64,000 nucleotides of DNA from Planomonospora sp. ID82291 (GTDB lineage: Bacteria > Actinomycetota > Actinomycetes > Streptosporangiales > Streptosporangiaceae). The stretch is taken from positions 1,550,001-1,614,000 of the forward strand of contig NZ_JABTEX010000001.1 in assembly GCF_015711645.1 (NCBI RefSeq). The letters run 5' to 3'. The notes beneath the pieces were generated by a model that worked only from the letters and a program-made list of their open reading frames with translations, made no database searches and was not told where the DNA came from. Made by a program: the position numbers and the translations under genes. Each line of letters opens with the position of its first letter. The first letter of the stretch is position 1. Positions 1-9,368 of the stretch are shown piece after piece.

Positions 1-62
1 CCTCGCCGGAGGTCAGGCCCACCCGGCACGCGACTCCGGTGCCGCCGATGCCGCAGCGACCG
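1..62 (-). pseudogene. possible remnant of an MsrA C-terminus (runs off left edge)
   Basis: Read on the minus strand, about 58 bases translate as RCGIGGTGVACRVGL followed by TSGE. This resembles the C-terminal tail of actinobacterial MsrA proteins. It also matches the tail of the intact msrA in this window at the DNA level: a 17-18 base stretch around 39-56 is almost identical to 969-986. The residues further upstream (positions 63-105) do not resemble MsrA, so the similarity is confined to the tail. It may be a duplicated or truncated msrA end, or the start of unrelated coding sequence that continues outside the window. The sequence shows the match; the remnant interpretation is inference. 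Confidence 0.3.
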
Positions 63-102
63 GAGAGCTCTGAGACAAGATCCGGAGTGCTCCTGAAACC
101 TC

Positions 103-402
103 TCAGGCGGCTGGAGCCTTCGGTGTCAGACGGACCTCGACATCCGCGTCCAGAGCGCGTGCCAGACGCTCCAGAACCGGCAGGGTGGGGATGGTCCCGC
201 CCGCCTCGAAGCGGGCCACCGCGGACTGGGTCATGCCGACCTCCCGGGCCAGGTCGCTCTGGCTCCACCCCCGCCCCTCGCGCATCGTCCTGACCGTCCT
301 GCCCAGCTCGTAGGCGATACGTGCGGCCTCATACGCCTCGGCCGCACCCGGCTCGGCCATCCGGCGATCCCTGAGCTCCCGCCAGCTTCCCTGTTCGCTC
401 AT
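103..402 (-). CDS. XRE-family antitoxin of a HigBA-type module
   Basis: A 99-residue DNA-binding protein, probably the antitoxin that neutralises the toxin encoded just upstream and represses their shared promoter. An N-terminal helical region (about 1-35) precedes an XRE-type helix-turn-helix at about 36-90, with the pattern GWSQSDLAREVGMTQSAVARFE. Its ATG overlaps the toxin stop codon (ATGA), showing translational coupling. The toxin-first order is that of HigBA modules. Family assignment is confident; the neutralising activity is inferred from context. Confidence 0.82.
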   Translation of the reverse strand: MSEQGSWRELRDRRMAEPGAAEAYEAARIAYELGRTVRTMREGRGWSQSDLAREVGMTQSAVARFEAGGTIPTLPVLERLARALDADVEVRLTPKAPAA

Positions 403-752
403 ACCGCTTCTTCCTCGTCAACGGTGTGCGCCGACTCGATGCAACGACGCATGGCCCGCCGAGCCCGATCGATCTCCCGATCATCACGTGCCCGCGTCTT
501 GTGGAACACGGTCAGAAGCACGATCCGGCGACCGGGCGCGATCCAGTACGTGATCCGCATCGCGAACTCGTCGAGATGGAACCGGAGTTCGCGCAGCTTG
601 CCGTCCAACTGCTTGGTGTAGGGCTCACCCAACAGAGGCCCCTCTGCCGCAAGAAGGTCGACATAGAAGGCCGCCCTCGCGAACAGCGCTGAAGGCAGGT
701 CCTCAAGCCGCTTGCGAACTTCTGGCTCCAACTCCACGGTACCCCAGGTCAT
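399..752 (-). CDS. HigB/RelE-like toxin (Gp49-like, DUF891)
   Basis: A 117-residue small basic protein of the RelE/HigB superfamily, whose members are ribosome-dependent mRNA endonucleases. Typical landmarks are KLRELRF in the middle, RITYW, then GRRIVLLTVFHKTR and a C-terminal basic helix. I start it at the ATG at 752. An upstream in-frame extension to 851 has no family similarity and would read through the operator-like palindrome and probable promoter. The mRNA may be leaderless, because a TATAGC -10-like hexamer ends only a few bases before the ATG. It is the first gene of a two-gene operon with the XRE antitoxin. Confidence 0.8.
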   Translation of the reverse strand: MTWGTVELEPEVRKRLEDLPSALFARAAFYVDLLAAEGPLLGEPYTKQLDGKLRELRFHLDEFAMRITYWIAPGRRIVLLTVFHKTRARDDREIDRARRAMRRCIESAHTVDEEEAV

Positions 753-766
753 AGCATTGATGCTAT
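751..766. promoter_or_regulatory. palindromic operator overlapping the toxin start codon
   Basis: Two perfect 7-base arms, ATAGCAT and ATGCTAT, are separated by two bases. The palindrome covers the toxin ATG (750-752) and a -10-like TATAGC read on the minus strand. This is a natural site for autorepression by the XRE antitoxin. The palindrome is seen directly; the function is inferred. Confidence 0.55.
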
Positions 767-900
767 AAGGCGCAGTTCTCTCGCACTCTGTTTTCACACG
801 GATGCGTTGGGTGAACGAGTGCGGTCTCCAACTCCCACCACGGCGATACAAGCCGTACCGGAACGCCCTTCAGAGGAAGCGCAGCGGCACCCAGGTAACC

Positions 901-1587
901 CTATTCCTCCGTCACCGTCAGACCCGTCGGGCAGGACCACTCGGAGGGGTCACCCAGCTTGACGTTGGTGCCGCCGATCCCGCAGTAACCCCCAGGGTTC
1001 TTGAAAAGGTACTGCTGGTGATATTCCTCCGCGAAGTAGTACTCACCGGACGGAGCGATCTCCGTCGTGATCGGGCCGTGGCCGGCTTCGGTGAGGACCT
1101 TCTGGTAGGCGTCGCGCGAGGCGAGGGCCGACTTCTCCTGCTCCGGGGAGTGGACGTAGACCGCCGAGCGGTACTGCGTGCCGACGTCGTTGCCCTGGCG
1201 CATGCCCTGAGTCGGGTCGTGGCTCTCCCAGAAGACCCGCAGCAGTTCCTCATATGACACCGCGGCCGGGTCGAAGACGACCCGGACCACCTCGGTGTGG
1301 CCGGTGAGCCCGCTGCAGACCTCCTCGTAGGTCGGGTTGGGGGTGTGGCCGCCCGCGTAGCCGACCGAGGTGGACACGACGCCGGGGGTCTGCCAGAACT
1401 TGCGCTCGGCCCCCCAGAAGCAGCCGAGGCCGAAGTCGGCGATCTCGACGTCACCGGGGTACGGCGGAGCCAGCGGGGCGTCGAGGACCATGTGCCGCGC
1501 GGGCACCGGCATGCGCTCGTCCCGTCCGGGAAGCGCGTTCTCCGGGGACACCATGGACGTCTTCTCCCTGCCGAAGAGCCAGCCCAT
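901..1587 (-). CDS. msrA: peptide-methionine (S)-S-oxide reductase
   Basis: A 228-residue MsrA that reduces methionine-S-sulfoxide in proteins using thioredoxin. The catalytic GCFWG motif is at residues 55-59 (Cys56), followed by ERKFW and the conserved [18 protein letters not shown] and GTQYRSAVY blocks. The tail carries CGIGGT and a further Cys that can act as resolving cysteines. The start at 1587 is chosen for its strong AGGAGG ribosome binding site; a longer reading to 1668 lacks one. The N-terminal 45 residues are an extension common in actinobacteria. It is monocistronic, divergent from rarD across an AT-rich 136-base gap that probably holds both promoters. Confidence 0.95.
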   Translation of the reverse strand: MGWLFGREKTSMVSPENALPGRDERMPVPARHMVLDAPLAPPYPGDVEIADFGLGCFWGAERKFWQTPGVVSTSVGYAGGHTPNPTYEEVCSGLTGHTEVVRVVFDPAAVSYEELLRVFWESHDPTQGMRQGNDVGTQYRSAVYVHSPEQEKSALASRDAYQKVLTEAGHGPITTEIAPSGEYYFAEEYHQQYLFKNPGGYCGIGGTNVKLGDPSEWSCPTGLTVTEE

Positions 1588-1723
1588 CGGAACCTCCTCC
1601 TGTCGCCTTACTCCGCTCTGCTCAACCGCGCCGGGCCGCCCGGTGTTCCCGCAACCATTGCTTAACAATCATCTCAGGATCGCTAAATTGTATTAAACGA
1701 GGTAAGCAGCCAAAATAAGTGAC

Positions 1724-2644
1724 ATGCCTGAATCACGCCGCGGGGTCCTGTACGGCATCGCCGCCTACAGCATGTGGGGCCTGTTCCCGCTGTACTGGCC
1801 GCTGCTGAAGCCCTCCAGCGCCCTGGAGATCCTGGCCCACCGCATGGCGTGGTCGCTCGTCGCTGTCGCCTCCATCCTCGTGGTGCGGCGGCACTGGTCG
1901 TGGATCCGGGAGATCGCGCGCACGCCCCGCAAGATCGGCCTGCTCGCCCTCGCCGCGACGATCGTCACCGTCAACTGGGGCGTCTACATCTACGCGGTGA
2001 ACACCGGTCACGTCGTGGAGAGCGCCCTCGGCTACTTCATCAACCCGCTGGTCAGCGTGCTCTTCGGTGTCGTCCTGCTCAAGGAGCGGCTGCGTCCGCT
2101 GCAGTGGGCGGCGGTCGGGCTCGGCGCCGCGGCCGTCGTCGTCCTCACCGTGGACTACGGCCGGCTGCCGTGGATCGCGATGGTCCTGGCCGTCACCTTC
2201 GGCACCTACGGCCTGGTCAAGAAGACCGCCCAGGTCGGCGCGGTGGAGAGCATGGCCGTCGAGACGCTCGTCCTGCTGCCGCCCGCCCTGGCCTACCTGG
2301 GCCACCTGGCGTGGCAGGGCACCGGCACCTTCGGGAGCGCGGGCGCGGGACACGCGCTGCTGCTCGCCGGAGCGGGCCTGGTCACCGCCGTCCCGCTCAT
2401 CTGCTTCTCCGCCGCCGCGGTCCGCGTCCCGCTCACCACGCTCGGCCTCCTGCAGTACATCGCCCCGGTCCTGCAGTTCCTCTGCGGCGTGTTCGTCGCC
2501 CGCGAGGTGATGCCGCCGAGCCGCTGGGCCGGGTTCGCCATCGTCTGGCTGGCCCTGTCGGTCTTCACCTACGACAGCCTCCGCACCGCCCGTGCCGCCC
2601 ACACGGCCCGCCGCGCCGAGCAGCCGGAGCCCGCGACGGCCTGA
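1724..2644 (+). CDS. rarD: RarD-type EamA/DMT family transporter
   Basis: A 306-residue integral membrane protein with about ten hydrophobic segments, the usual layout of two EamA repeats. The N-terminus (GVLYGIAAYSMWGLFPLYWP) and the middle block LGYFINPLVSVLFGVVLLKERL are characteristic of the RarD subgroup (chloramphenicol-sensitive protein RarD). Substrate is unknown; homologues are permeases of the drug/metabolite superfamily. It faces msrA divergently. Its 3' end faces the MarR gene, with a GC-rich hairpin between them. The subgroup call is firm, the transported molecule is not. Confidence 0.88.
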   Translation: MPESRRGVLYGIAAYSMWGLFPLYWPLLKPSSALEILAHRMAWSLVAVASILVVRRHWSWIREIARTPRKIGLLALAATIVTVNWGVYIYAVNTGHVVESALGYFINPLVSVLFGVVLLKERLRPLQWAAVGLGAAAVVVLTVDYGRLPWIAMVLAVTFGTYGLVKKTAQVGAVESMAVETLVLLPPALAYLGHLAWQGTGTFGSAGAGHALLLAGAGLVTAVPLICFSAAAVRVPLTTLGLLQYIAPVLQFLCGVFVAREVMPPSRWAGFAIVWLALSVFTYDSLRTARAAHTARRAEQPEPATA

Positions 2645-2701
2645 CCCGGCCCGCGGCCCCGTCCGCCCCTGAACCCCGCCCGGCCTCGGTTCCGGCCGCA
2701 C

Positions 2702-2731
2702 CGGCCGCCGCACCACGCCGACCGGCGGCCG
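2702..2731. terminator. GC-rich hairpin between convergent rarD and marR
   Basis: A perfect 9-bp stem (CGGCCGCCG at 2702-2710 with CGGCGGCCG at 2723-2731) and a 12-base loop lie in the gap between two convergent genes. There is no U-tract, as is common for actinobacterial terminators. Confidence 0.45.
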
Positions 2732-2765
2732 ACCTCCCGGCCCGCCGCGTGCAGTACGGCCCGCC

Positions 2766-3185
2766 CTAACGCTCCGGTACGGCCCTCAGCCCCCGCACGG
2801 CCGCCACCAGCGACCGCAGTTCCGGGTCGGTGTCGGCGCGGTCCAGAGCGCTCTCCAGGGAGCGCTCGTAGGTCGGCGACGCCTCGCCCAGCCGGGCCCG
2901 CCCCTCGGCGGTGATCACCGAGTAGACGCCGCGGCGGTCGGCCGCGCACAGGTCGCGGCGGGTCAGCCCCGCCTCCTCCAGCCGGGCGATGAGGCGGGTC
3001 ACCGAGCTCTGGTTCAGCCCGACGGCCTCGGCGAGCTCCTGCATCCGCAGTTCGCCGTCCGGAGCCACGGCGAGCCGCTTGAGCGCGCGGTACTCCGACA
3101 GGCCCAGGCCGTGACCGCGCTGGAGCGCCTTGGCCAGTTCGGTCTCCACCCGCGCGTGCAGCAGAGCGAAACGGTCCCACGTCAT
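2766..3185 (-). CDS. MarR-family transcriptional regulator
   Basis: A 139-residue winged-helix repressor. The recognition region reads MQELAEAVGLNQSSVTRLIARLEEAGL (about 49-75), followed by the wing RRDLCAADRRGVYSVIT. MarR proteins bind as dimers to palindromes and respond to phenolic or oxidative ligands. The single Cys in the wing region (LCAAD) could be a redox or ligand-sensing position, but that is speculation. The ATG has a good AAGGAGG site. A 20-bp direct repeat lies immediately upstream and may be part of its control region. No linked target gene is obvious: rarD is convergent and the prenyl synthase downstream belongs to the nuo unit. Confidence 0.88.
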   Translation of the reverse strand: MTWDRFALLHARVETELAKALQRGHGLGLSEYRALKRLAVAPDGELRMQELAEAVGLNQSSVTRLIARLEEAGLTRRDLCAADRRGVYSVITAEGRARLGEASPTYERSLESALDRADTDPELRSLVAAVRGLRAVPER

Positions 3186-3200
3186 TGTGAGCCCTCCTTA

Positions 3201-3240
3201 CCTCCGGGCGCCTGACAGCACCTCCGGGCATCTGACAGCG
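3201..3240. repeat. 20-bp tandem direct repeat upstream of the MarR gene
   Basis: Two adjacent 20-base copies (3201-3220 and 3221-3240) differ at three positions. They lie 15 bases upstream of the MarR start codon, where an operator or 5' leader would be expected. Confidence 0.6.
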
Positions 3241-3306
3241 AGCCTACCTGCCCATGCAACAGATGCACACGCAAGGAAATGTCGCCGGACGGACCAGGCG
3301 AGCGGA

Positions 3307-4302
3307 TCAGCCGGAGCGCTCGACGACGTAGTCGCAGAGGGCCAGGTAGGCGGCGCGGGCCGGGATGTCGGGCAGGCCCGCCAGGTCGGCGCGGGCGCGG
3401 TCGGCCCAGGCGACCAGCTCGGCGCGGGCCCGGTCCATGGCCGGGTTGGCCCGCAGCAGCGTCAGCGTCTCCTCGACGTCGTCCTCGGCCACCGGACCGG
3501 ACAGCAGCTCGCGCAGGCGGGCGTCGGCGGGGTCGTCGCCGGACAGGACGTAGAGCACCGGGAGCGTCCGGATGCCCTCGCGCAGGTCGGTGCCGGGCGT
3601 CTTGCCGGACTCGGCGGACTCGGCGGCGACGTCCAGCAGGTCGTCGCTGAGCTGCCAGGCGACGCCGATGGCCTCGCAGGCGCTCGCCAGGCGCTCGACC
3701 ACGTCGGGCGAGGCGCCGCTCAGCAGGCCGCCGAAGCGGCCGGAGGTGGCGATCAGCGAGCCGGTCTTGTCGGCCAGCACCTCGATGTAGTGCCGCACCG
3801 GGTCGTCCCCGTCGCGGGGGCCGATGGTCTCGCGGATCTGGCCGCGGACCAGCCGGGAGAAGGTCTGGGCCTGGATGCGGATGATGTCCGCGCCGAGGTC
3901 GGCGAGGATCTCCGAGGCCTGGGCGAACAGGTAGTCGCCGGTGAGGATGGCCACGGTGTTGTTCCACCGGGCGTTGGCCGACTCCGAGCCCCGGCGGACC
4001 GGGGCCTCGTCCATGACGTCGTCGTGGTAGAGCGTCGCCAGGTGGGTCAGCTCGATGACCACGGCCCCGGGGACGACCCCCGGGGCGGTCGGCGTGCCGA
4101 ACTGCGCGGCGAGCAGCACGAGCATCGCCCGGAACCGCTTGCCGCCGGCCTCGATGAGGTGCTTGGACGCCTCCGTGACGAAGGCGTCCTCGCTCTCCAC
4201 CGAGGACCGCAGCGACTCCTCCACCTCGGCCAGGCCCGCGGCCAGGTCCTGCGCCAGCCGCTCGTCGACGAGCGGGAGATCGACAACCGGGGGCGCAGCC
4301 AT
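3307..4302 (-). CDS. trans-polyprenyl diphosphate synthase (menaquinone side chain)
   Basis: A 331-residue all-helical prenyltransferase that condenses isopentenyl diphosphate units to make the polyprenyl tail, most likely for menaquinone. The first aspartate-rich motif is DDVMD at 94-98, and the second is LSDDLLD near 220. GGKRFR (53-58) is the substrate-binding GK(x)xR region. It follows nuoN by 39 bases on the same strand with an AGGA site, so it is probably co-transcribed with complex I. Linking quinone-tail synthesis to the quinone-reducing complex makes sense. Chain length (C35 to C45) cannot be judged from sequence. Confidence 0.9.
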   Translation of the reverse strand: MAAPPVVDLPLVDERLAQDLAAGLAEVEESLRSSVESEDAFVTEASKHLIEAGGKRFRAMLVLLAAQFGTPTAPGVVPGAVVIELTHLATLYHDDVMDEAPVRRGSESANARWNNTVAILTGDYLFAQASEILADLGADIIRIQAQTFSRLVRGQIRETIGPRDGDDPVRHYIEVLADKTGSLIATSGRFGGLLSGASPDVVERLASACEAIGVAWQLSDDLLDVAAESAESGKTPGTDLREGIRTLPVLYVLSGDDPADARLRELLSGPVAEDDVEETLTLLRANPAMDRARAELVAWADRARADLAGLPDIPARAAYLALCDYVVERSG

Positions 4303-4341
4303 GGGGTCCTACACTTCCTAGCGAACGAGCCGGCGAACGGA

Positions 4342-5898
4342 CTAGCGGACGAACAGGGCCGAAGCCGCCTCGCCGGCCAGGTCGAGGACCGGCTGCGGGA
4401 AGACTCCGAGCACTACGGTAGCCGCTGCCGCGAGGGCGACCACCGCCGAGGTGCCGATGGTGGGCGTCGCGATGGTCGGCCCGTCGGCCGCCGGCTCGCT
4501 GAAGAACATCAGCACGATCACGCGGACGTAGAAGAACGCCGCGATGGCCGAGGTCACCACGCCGACGACGACCAGGGGCAGCGCGTCGCCCGCGACCGCG
4601 GCGGAGAACACCGCGTACTTCCCGAAGAACCCGCTGGTGAGCGGGATGCCGGCGAAGGCCAGCAGGAAGAACGCGAAGACGCCCGCCAGGATCGGGGCCC
4701 GCTTGCCGAGGCCGGCCCACCGGGACAGGTGCCCGGCCTCGCCGCCCGCGTCGCGGACCATCGTCACCACGGCGAAGGCGCCGATCGTGGTGAAGCCGTA
4801 CGCCGCCAGGTAGAACAGGATGGCCGAGAGCGCGGCCTGGTTCTGCTCGAAGGCGCCCGTCGCGATCACGCCGGTCAGGATGAAGCCCGCGTGCGCGATC
4901 GACGAGTAGGCCAGCATGCGCTTGATCTCGGTCTGGGTGATGGCCAGGATCGCGCCGACGACCATGGTCAGGATCGCCACGCCCCACATCACCGGGCGCC
5001 ACTCCCAGTCCAGGTTGCCCAGCGCGACCCAGAAGACCCGCAGCAGCGCGCCGAAGGCCGACACCAGGACGGTGGAGGCCATCAGCGCGGTGATCGCGGT
5101 GGGCGCGCCCTGGTAGACGTCGGGCTTCCAGGCCTGGAACGGCGCCGCGCCGAGCTTGAAGAGCAGGCCGACGCCGAGCATCGCGGTGCCGGCCAGCAGC
5201 AGCGTGTTCTGGCCGCTGACCGTGCCCAGCGCGGCGCTGATGGCCTTCAGGTCGAGCGAGCCGGCGTAGCCGTACATCAGGGCCATGCCGTACAGGAAGA
5301 AGGCCGAGGAGAACGCGCCGAGCAGGAAGTACTTGAGCGAGGCCTCCTGCGAGAGCAGGCGGCGCCGGCGGGCCAGGCCGCAGAGCAGGTACAGCGGCAG
5401 GGAGAGCACCTCCAGCGCCACGAACATGATCAGCAGGTCGTTGGAGGCGGGGAAGAGCATCATGCCGCCGACGGAGAACAGCAGCAGCGGGTAGACCTCG
5501 GTCTGGGCGTATCCGCTGCGGACCGCCTCCTCCTCGTCGGCGCTGCCCGGTACGGCCGCGGCCTGCGCGACGAACTGGTCCTCGTCGTTGATGAGGAGCG
5601 CGCTGACGATCGCCAGGACGAGGATGAGGCCCCAGACGAACAGGGCGGGCCCGTCCACCGCGACCGCGCCCATGGCGGACGGGGTGGTCGGCACGCCCTC
5701 CATGACCACCTGCAGGACGGTCATCAGGAAGGCCCCGGCCAGTGCCAGCAGCGTCAGCGGCACGTGGACCGACTTGCGCAGGTAGCGCGGGAAGAACGCC
5801 TCGACCAGCACGCCGACGATCGCCGCGCCGAAGACGATCAGCATCGGCGCGAGCAGGGCGTATTCGATCGTCGGCGCCGGAATGGTGGTGCCGTTCAC
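4342..5898 (-). CDS. nuoN: NADH-quinone oxidoreductase subunit N
   Basis: A 518-residue antiporter-like membrane subunit of complex I, part of the proton-pumping arm. Multiple transmembrane segments are visible, with the family signature KLGAAPFQAWKPDVYQGAP and the TEIKRMLAYSSIAHAGF segment that carries a conserved Lys. It starts at GTG; the GTGA overlap with the nuoM stop shows translational coupling. Last subunit gene of the operon. Confidence 0.97.
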   Translation of the reverse strand: MNGTTIPAPTIEYALLAPMLIVFGAAIVGVLVEAFFPRYLRKSVHVPLTLLALAGAFLMTVLQVVMEGVPTTPSAMGAVAVDGPALFVWGLILVLAIVSALLINDEDQFVAQAAAVPGSADEEEAVRSGYAQTEVYPLLLFSVGGMMLFPASNDLLIMFVALEVLSLPLYLLCGLARRRRLLSQEASLKYFLLGAFSSAFFLYGMALMYGYAGSLDLKAISAALGTVSGQNTLLLAGTAMLGVGLLFKLGAAPFQAWKPDVYQGAPTAITALMASTVLVSAFGALLRVFWVALGNLDWEWRPVMWGVAILTMVVGAILAITQTEIKRMLAYSSIAHAGFILTGVIATGAFEQNQAALSAILFYLAAYGFTTIGAFAVVTMVRDAGGEAGHLSRWAGLGKRAPILAGVFAFFLLAFAGIPLTSGFFGKYAVFSAAVAGDALPLVVVGVVTSAIAAFFYVRVIVLMFFSEPAADGPTIATPTIGTSAVVALAAAATVVLGVFPQPVLDLAGEAASALFVR

Positions 5899-7448
5899 TG
5901 GCCGGCCCCCTTCTTCTCAGCGGCGGTGGAGGCCGGCCGCTTGTCCAGCACCTGGGCGCTGTCCAGCGTCTTGTCCACCGCGGGGTTGATCACGTCGAGC
6001 ACCGGCTTGGGGAAGAAGCCGAGCGCGATGATCGCCGCGATCAGCGGGGCCACCACCCACTTCTCCCGGCCGTTGAGGTCGGTGAAGCCCTTGACCGAGT
6101 CGGCCGTGGGCCCGTTCATCATGCGCTGGTACATCCACAGGATGTAGATGGCCGCCAGGATCACGCCGAGCGCGCCGATGATCGCCGGGACCGCGTAGCG
6201 CTCGTAGGTGCCGATGAGGACCATGAACTCGCTGACGAACGAGGACAGGCCCGGCAGGGCGAGACCGGACAGGCCGGCGATCAGGAAGGCGCCCGCGAGC
6301 AGCGGGGCGACCTTCTGCACACCGCCGTAGTCGGCGATCTGGGCCGAGCCGCGGCGGTGGATCAGGAATCCGGCGATCAGGAACAGCGCACCGGTGGAGA
6401 AGCCGTGGTTGACCATGTAGAGCGTGGCGCCGGCCTGCGCGTTCTGCGTCATCGCGAAGACGCCCAGGGCGATGAAGCCGAAGTGCGAGATCGAGGTGTA
6501 GGCGATCAGGCGCTTGATGTCGGTCTGCCCGATGGCCACGATGGCGCCGTAGATGATGCCGATCACCGAGAGCACGATCACCGGGATCGTGAAGTACTTC
6601 GACGCGTCCGGGAACAGCTCCAGGCAGAAGCGGAGCATGCCGTAGGTGCCGACCTTGTCCAGCACGCCGACCAGCAGCACGGCCGCGCCGGCCGGGGCCT
6701 GCGCGGCGGCGTCGGGCAGCCAGGTGTGGAACGGCCACAGCGGCGCCTTGACCGCGAACGCGATGAAGAAGCCGGCGAACAGCCACTTCTGCGTGGTCGG
6801 GTCCTGGATGACGCCGATCAGCTCGGGGAACATGAAGGTGTTCTTCTCGGCGATCACGTAGAGCGCGATCACCGCGACCAGCATGAGCAGGCCGCCGAAG
6901 AGCGAGTAGAGCAGGAACTTCACTGCCGCGTAGGACCGCTGCACCCCGCCGTACGACCCGATCATGAAGTACATCGGGATCAGCATGGCCTCGAAGAACA
7001 CGTAGAACAGGAAGATGTCGGTCGCCGCGAAGACGCCGATCATCATCGCCTCCAGCACCAGCAGCAGCGCGAAGTAGGTCTTCGCGGAGCGCTTGGGCGC
7101 CGGGGCGTCGTCCCTGCCGTCGGGCGCGGGCCCGTCGGTGTCGTGCCAGGAGGCCAGGATCACGATCGGCACCAGGACCGCCGACAGCGCGATCAGCACC
7201 AGGGCGATGCCGTCCACGCCGACGCCGTAGTTCACGCCGAAGGCCGGGATCCAGCTGTGGGTCTCGGTGAACTGGAAGCGCTGCCCGTTCGGGCTGAACT
7301 GGACCGCCATCGCGACGGTCAGGCCGAGCACCACCAGCGAGACCAGCAGCGCGAGCTGCTTGGCGGGCTTGTGGCTGCCCTTGGGGAGGCACGCCACCCC
7401 GACCGCGCCCAGGACGGGCACGGCCATCAGTATCGAGAGCCAGGGCAT
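5895..7448 (-). CDS. nuoM: NADH-quinone oxidoreductase subunit M
   Basis: A 517-residue antiporter-like subunit of the complex I membrane arm. Landmarks are FYVFFEAMLIPMYF, the FKxP-type segment KAPLWPFHTWLPDAAAQAP and TDIKRLIAYTSISHFGF. It starts at the ATG ([14 protein letters not shown]); the in-frame upstream extension to 9236 is only a shadow of nuoL. The nuoL stop and this start overlap as TGATG. Confidence 0.97.
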   Translation of the reverse strand: MPWLSILMAVPVLGAVGVACLPKGSHKPAKQLALLVSLVVLGLTVAMAVQFSPNGQRFQFTETHSWIPAFGVNYGVGVDGIALVLIALSAVLVPIVILASWHDTDGPAPDGRDDAPAPKRSAKTYFALLLVLEAMMIGVFAATDIFLFYVFFEAMLIPMYFMIGSYGGVQRSYAAVKFLLYSLFGGLLMLVAVIALYVIAEKNTFMFPELIGVIQDPTTQKWLFAGFFIAFAVKAPLWPFHTWLPDAAAQAPAGAAVLLVGVLDKVGTYGMLRFCLELFPDASKYFTIPVIVLSVIGIIYGAIVAIGQTDIKRLIAYTSISHFGFIALGVFAMTQNAQAGATLYMVNHGFSTGALFLIAGFLIHRRGSAQIADYGGVQKVAPLLAGAFLIAGLSGLALPGLSSFVSEFMVLIGTYERYAVPAIIGALGVILAAIYILWMYQRMMNGPTADSVKGFTDLNGREKWVVAPLIAAIIALGFFPKPVLDVINPAVDKTLDSAQVLDKRPASTAAEKKGAGQ

Positions 7449-9358
7449 CACATGTTCCCTACGTAGAGCAGCGCGCAGGCGACCACTGCGGCACCGAAGA
7501 AGATGGACAACGCGTACGAGCGGACGTAACCGGTCTGCACGCGGCGCAGCCGCCCGGAGGTCCCGCCGATGCCCGCGGCCAGGCCGTTGACCAGGCCGTC
7601 GATGCCCCGGTTGTCGAAGAACACCGACAGGCGGGTCAGCCACTGGCCGGGCCGCATGAACAGCGACTCGTTGAGGGCGTCGCCGTACAGGTCGCGGCGG
7701 GCGAAGGCGGTGAGGAAGGAGCCGCGCGGGGCGACGGCGGGCACCTCGGCGGCGCCGTAGCGCATCCACGCGAAGGCGGCGCCGGCGGCGACCAGGGCGA
7801 GCGTGGCCAGGGCCGCGGGGCCGACGCCGAAGACGTGGGTCTCGGGCAGCTCCGCGGGAGCGCCGACGGCCGGGGCGAGGAAGGTCGCGAACCGGTTGCC
7901 CAGGACCAGGAACGCGCCCAGGCCGATCGAGCCGATCGACAGGATGATCAGCGGCCAGGTCATCACCGCGGGCGACTCGTGCGGGTGCGCGTCGTCGGCC
8001 CAGCGCTTCTTGCCGAAGAAGGTCATGAAGACCATCCGCGACATGTAGAAGCCGGTCAGGCCGGCGCCCAGCACCGCGAGCCAGCCCAGCACCGGGTTGT
8101 GGTGCATCGCCGTCTCGATGATGCCCTCCTTGGTGTAGTAACCGGAGAGCAGCGGGAAGCCGATGATGGCCAGGTAGCCGATGACGAACGTGACCGCGGT
8201 GATCTTCATGACGGAGAACAGCCCGCCGTAGCGGCGCATGTCGACCTCGTCGTTCATGGCGTGCATGACGGAGCCCGCGCCGAGGAACATGTTGGCCTTG
8301 AAGAAGCCGTGCGTGATCAGGTGGCCGATCGCGAAGGCGTAGCCGACCGGGCCGAGGCCCGCGCCGAGCATCATGTAGCCGATCTGCGACATCGTCGAAC
8401 CGGCCAGGCCCTTCTTGATGTCGTCCTTCGCGCAACCGATGATCGCACCGGCGAGCAGCGTGGCGACGCCGACGATCGTGACGACCAGCTGCGCGGTCGG
8501 GGCGGCCTCGAAGAAGGCGCCCGAGCGCACGACGAGGTAGACGCCGGCGGTGACCATGGTCGCGGCGTGGATGAGGGCCGAGACGGGGGTCGGGCCCTCC
8601 ATCGCGTCCAGCAGCCAGGCCTGCAGCGGCAGCTGGGCGGACTTTCCGCAGGCGCCGACGAGCAGCAGCAGGCCGATCGCGGTCAGCGTGCCCTCGGAGG
8701 CCTGGGTGGCCACGTCGGCGCCGAGGTCGCGGAAGGCCAGCGAACCGAAGGTCGTCCAGATCGTGAAGATGCCGATCAGCAGGCCGAAGTCGCCGACCCG
8801 GTTGACGATGAAGGCCTTCTTGGCGGCGGTGGCCGCGCTGGGCTTGAACTGCCAGAAGCCGATCAGCAGGTAGGAGGCCAGGCCCACGCCCTCCCAGCCG
8901 ATGAACAGGCCGAGGTAGTTGTCCGACAGCACCAGCAGGAGCATGGCCGCGACGAACAGGTTCAGGTAGGCGAAGAACCGGCGGCGGTCGTGGTCGTGCG
9001 ACATGTAGCCGATCGAGTAGATGTGGATCAGCGAGCCCACACCGGTGATCAGCAGCGCGAAGCTGATCGACAGCGGGTCGATCAGCAGTCCCAGGTCCGC
9101 CATGCCGGGGATGAACTCGAACAGCCCGATGCCCCGGCGGCGCTCCGCCGGGGACAGGCCGAGCAGCTCCACGAAGGAGGCGACGGCCACCGCGAAGGCG
9201 CCCAGCGACATCGCGACGCCCAGGAGGTGACCCCACCGGTCGGTACGGCGGCCGCCCAGCAGCAGGACCGCGGCGCCGAGCAGCGGCAGCGCGATCATCA
9301 ACCAGGAGGAGCCGACCGCCCCGCCGGCATGCGGGATGATCTCAACAGGAGATTCCAC
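7448..9358 (-). CDS. nuoL: NADH-quinone oxidoreductase subunit L
   Basis: A 636-residue distal antiporter-like subunit of complex I, including the C-terminal lateral helix region. Conserved blocks include [44 protein letters not shown] and [19 protein letters not shown]. It starts at GTG with an AAGAGGTGG ribosome binding site. Coupled to nuoM by a one-base overlap. Confidence 0.97.
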   Translation of the reverse strand: MESPVEIIPHAGGAVGSSWLMIALPLLGAAVLLLGGRRTDRWGHLLGVAMSLGAFAVAVASFVELLGLSPAERRRGIGLFEFIPGMADLGLLIDPLSISFALLITGVGSLIHIYSIGYMSHDHDRRRFFAYLNLFVAAMLLLVLSDNYLGLFIGWEGVGLASYLLIGFWQFKPSAATAAKKAFIVNRVGDFGLLIGIFTIWTTFGSLAFRDLGADVATQASEGTLTAIGLLLLVGACGKSAQLPLQAWLLDAMEGPTPVSALIHAATMVTAGVYLVVRSGAFFEAAPTAQLVVTIVGVATLLAGAIIGCAKDDIKKGLAGSTMSQIGYMMLGAGLGPVGYAFAIGHLITHGFFKANMFLGAGSVMHAMNDEVDMRRYGGLFSVMKITAVTFVIGYLAIIGFPLLSGYYTKEGIIETAMHHNPVLGWLAVLGAGLTGFYMSRMVFMTFFGKKRWADDAHPHESPAVMTWPLIILSIGSIGLGAFLVLGNRFATFLAPAVGAPAELPETHVFGVGPAALATLALVAAGAAFAWMRYGAAEVPAVAPRGSFLTAFARRDLYGDALNESLFMRPGQWLTRLSVFFDNRGIDGLVNGLAAGIGGTSGRLRRVQTGYVRSYALSIFFGAAVVACALLYVGNM

Positions 9359-9368
9359 CGGCCACCTC

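Noticed and set aside
3130-6147. A 1005-codon open frame on the plus strand opposite the prenyl synthase and nuoN
   Set aside because: It is antisense to well-supported genes and has the Arg/Gly/Asp-rich composition of a high-GC shadow frame with no domain.
7449-9236. Long upstream extension of nuoM in frame
   Set aside because: The extra part lies inside nuoL in another frame and has no family similarity; the real nuoM start overlaps the nuoL stop.
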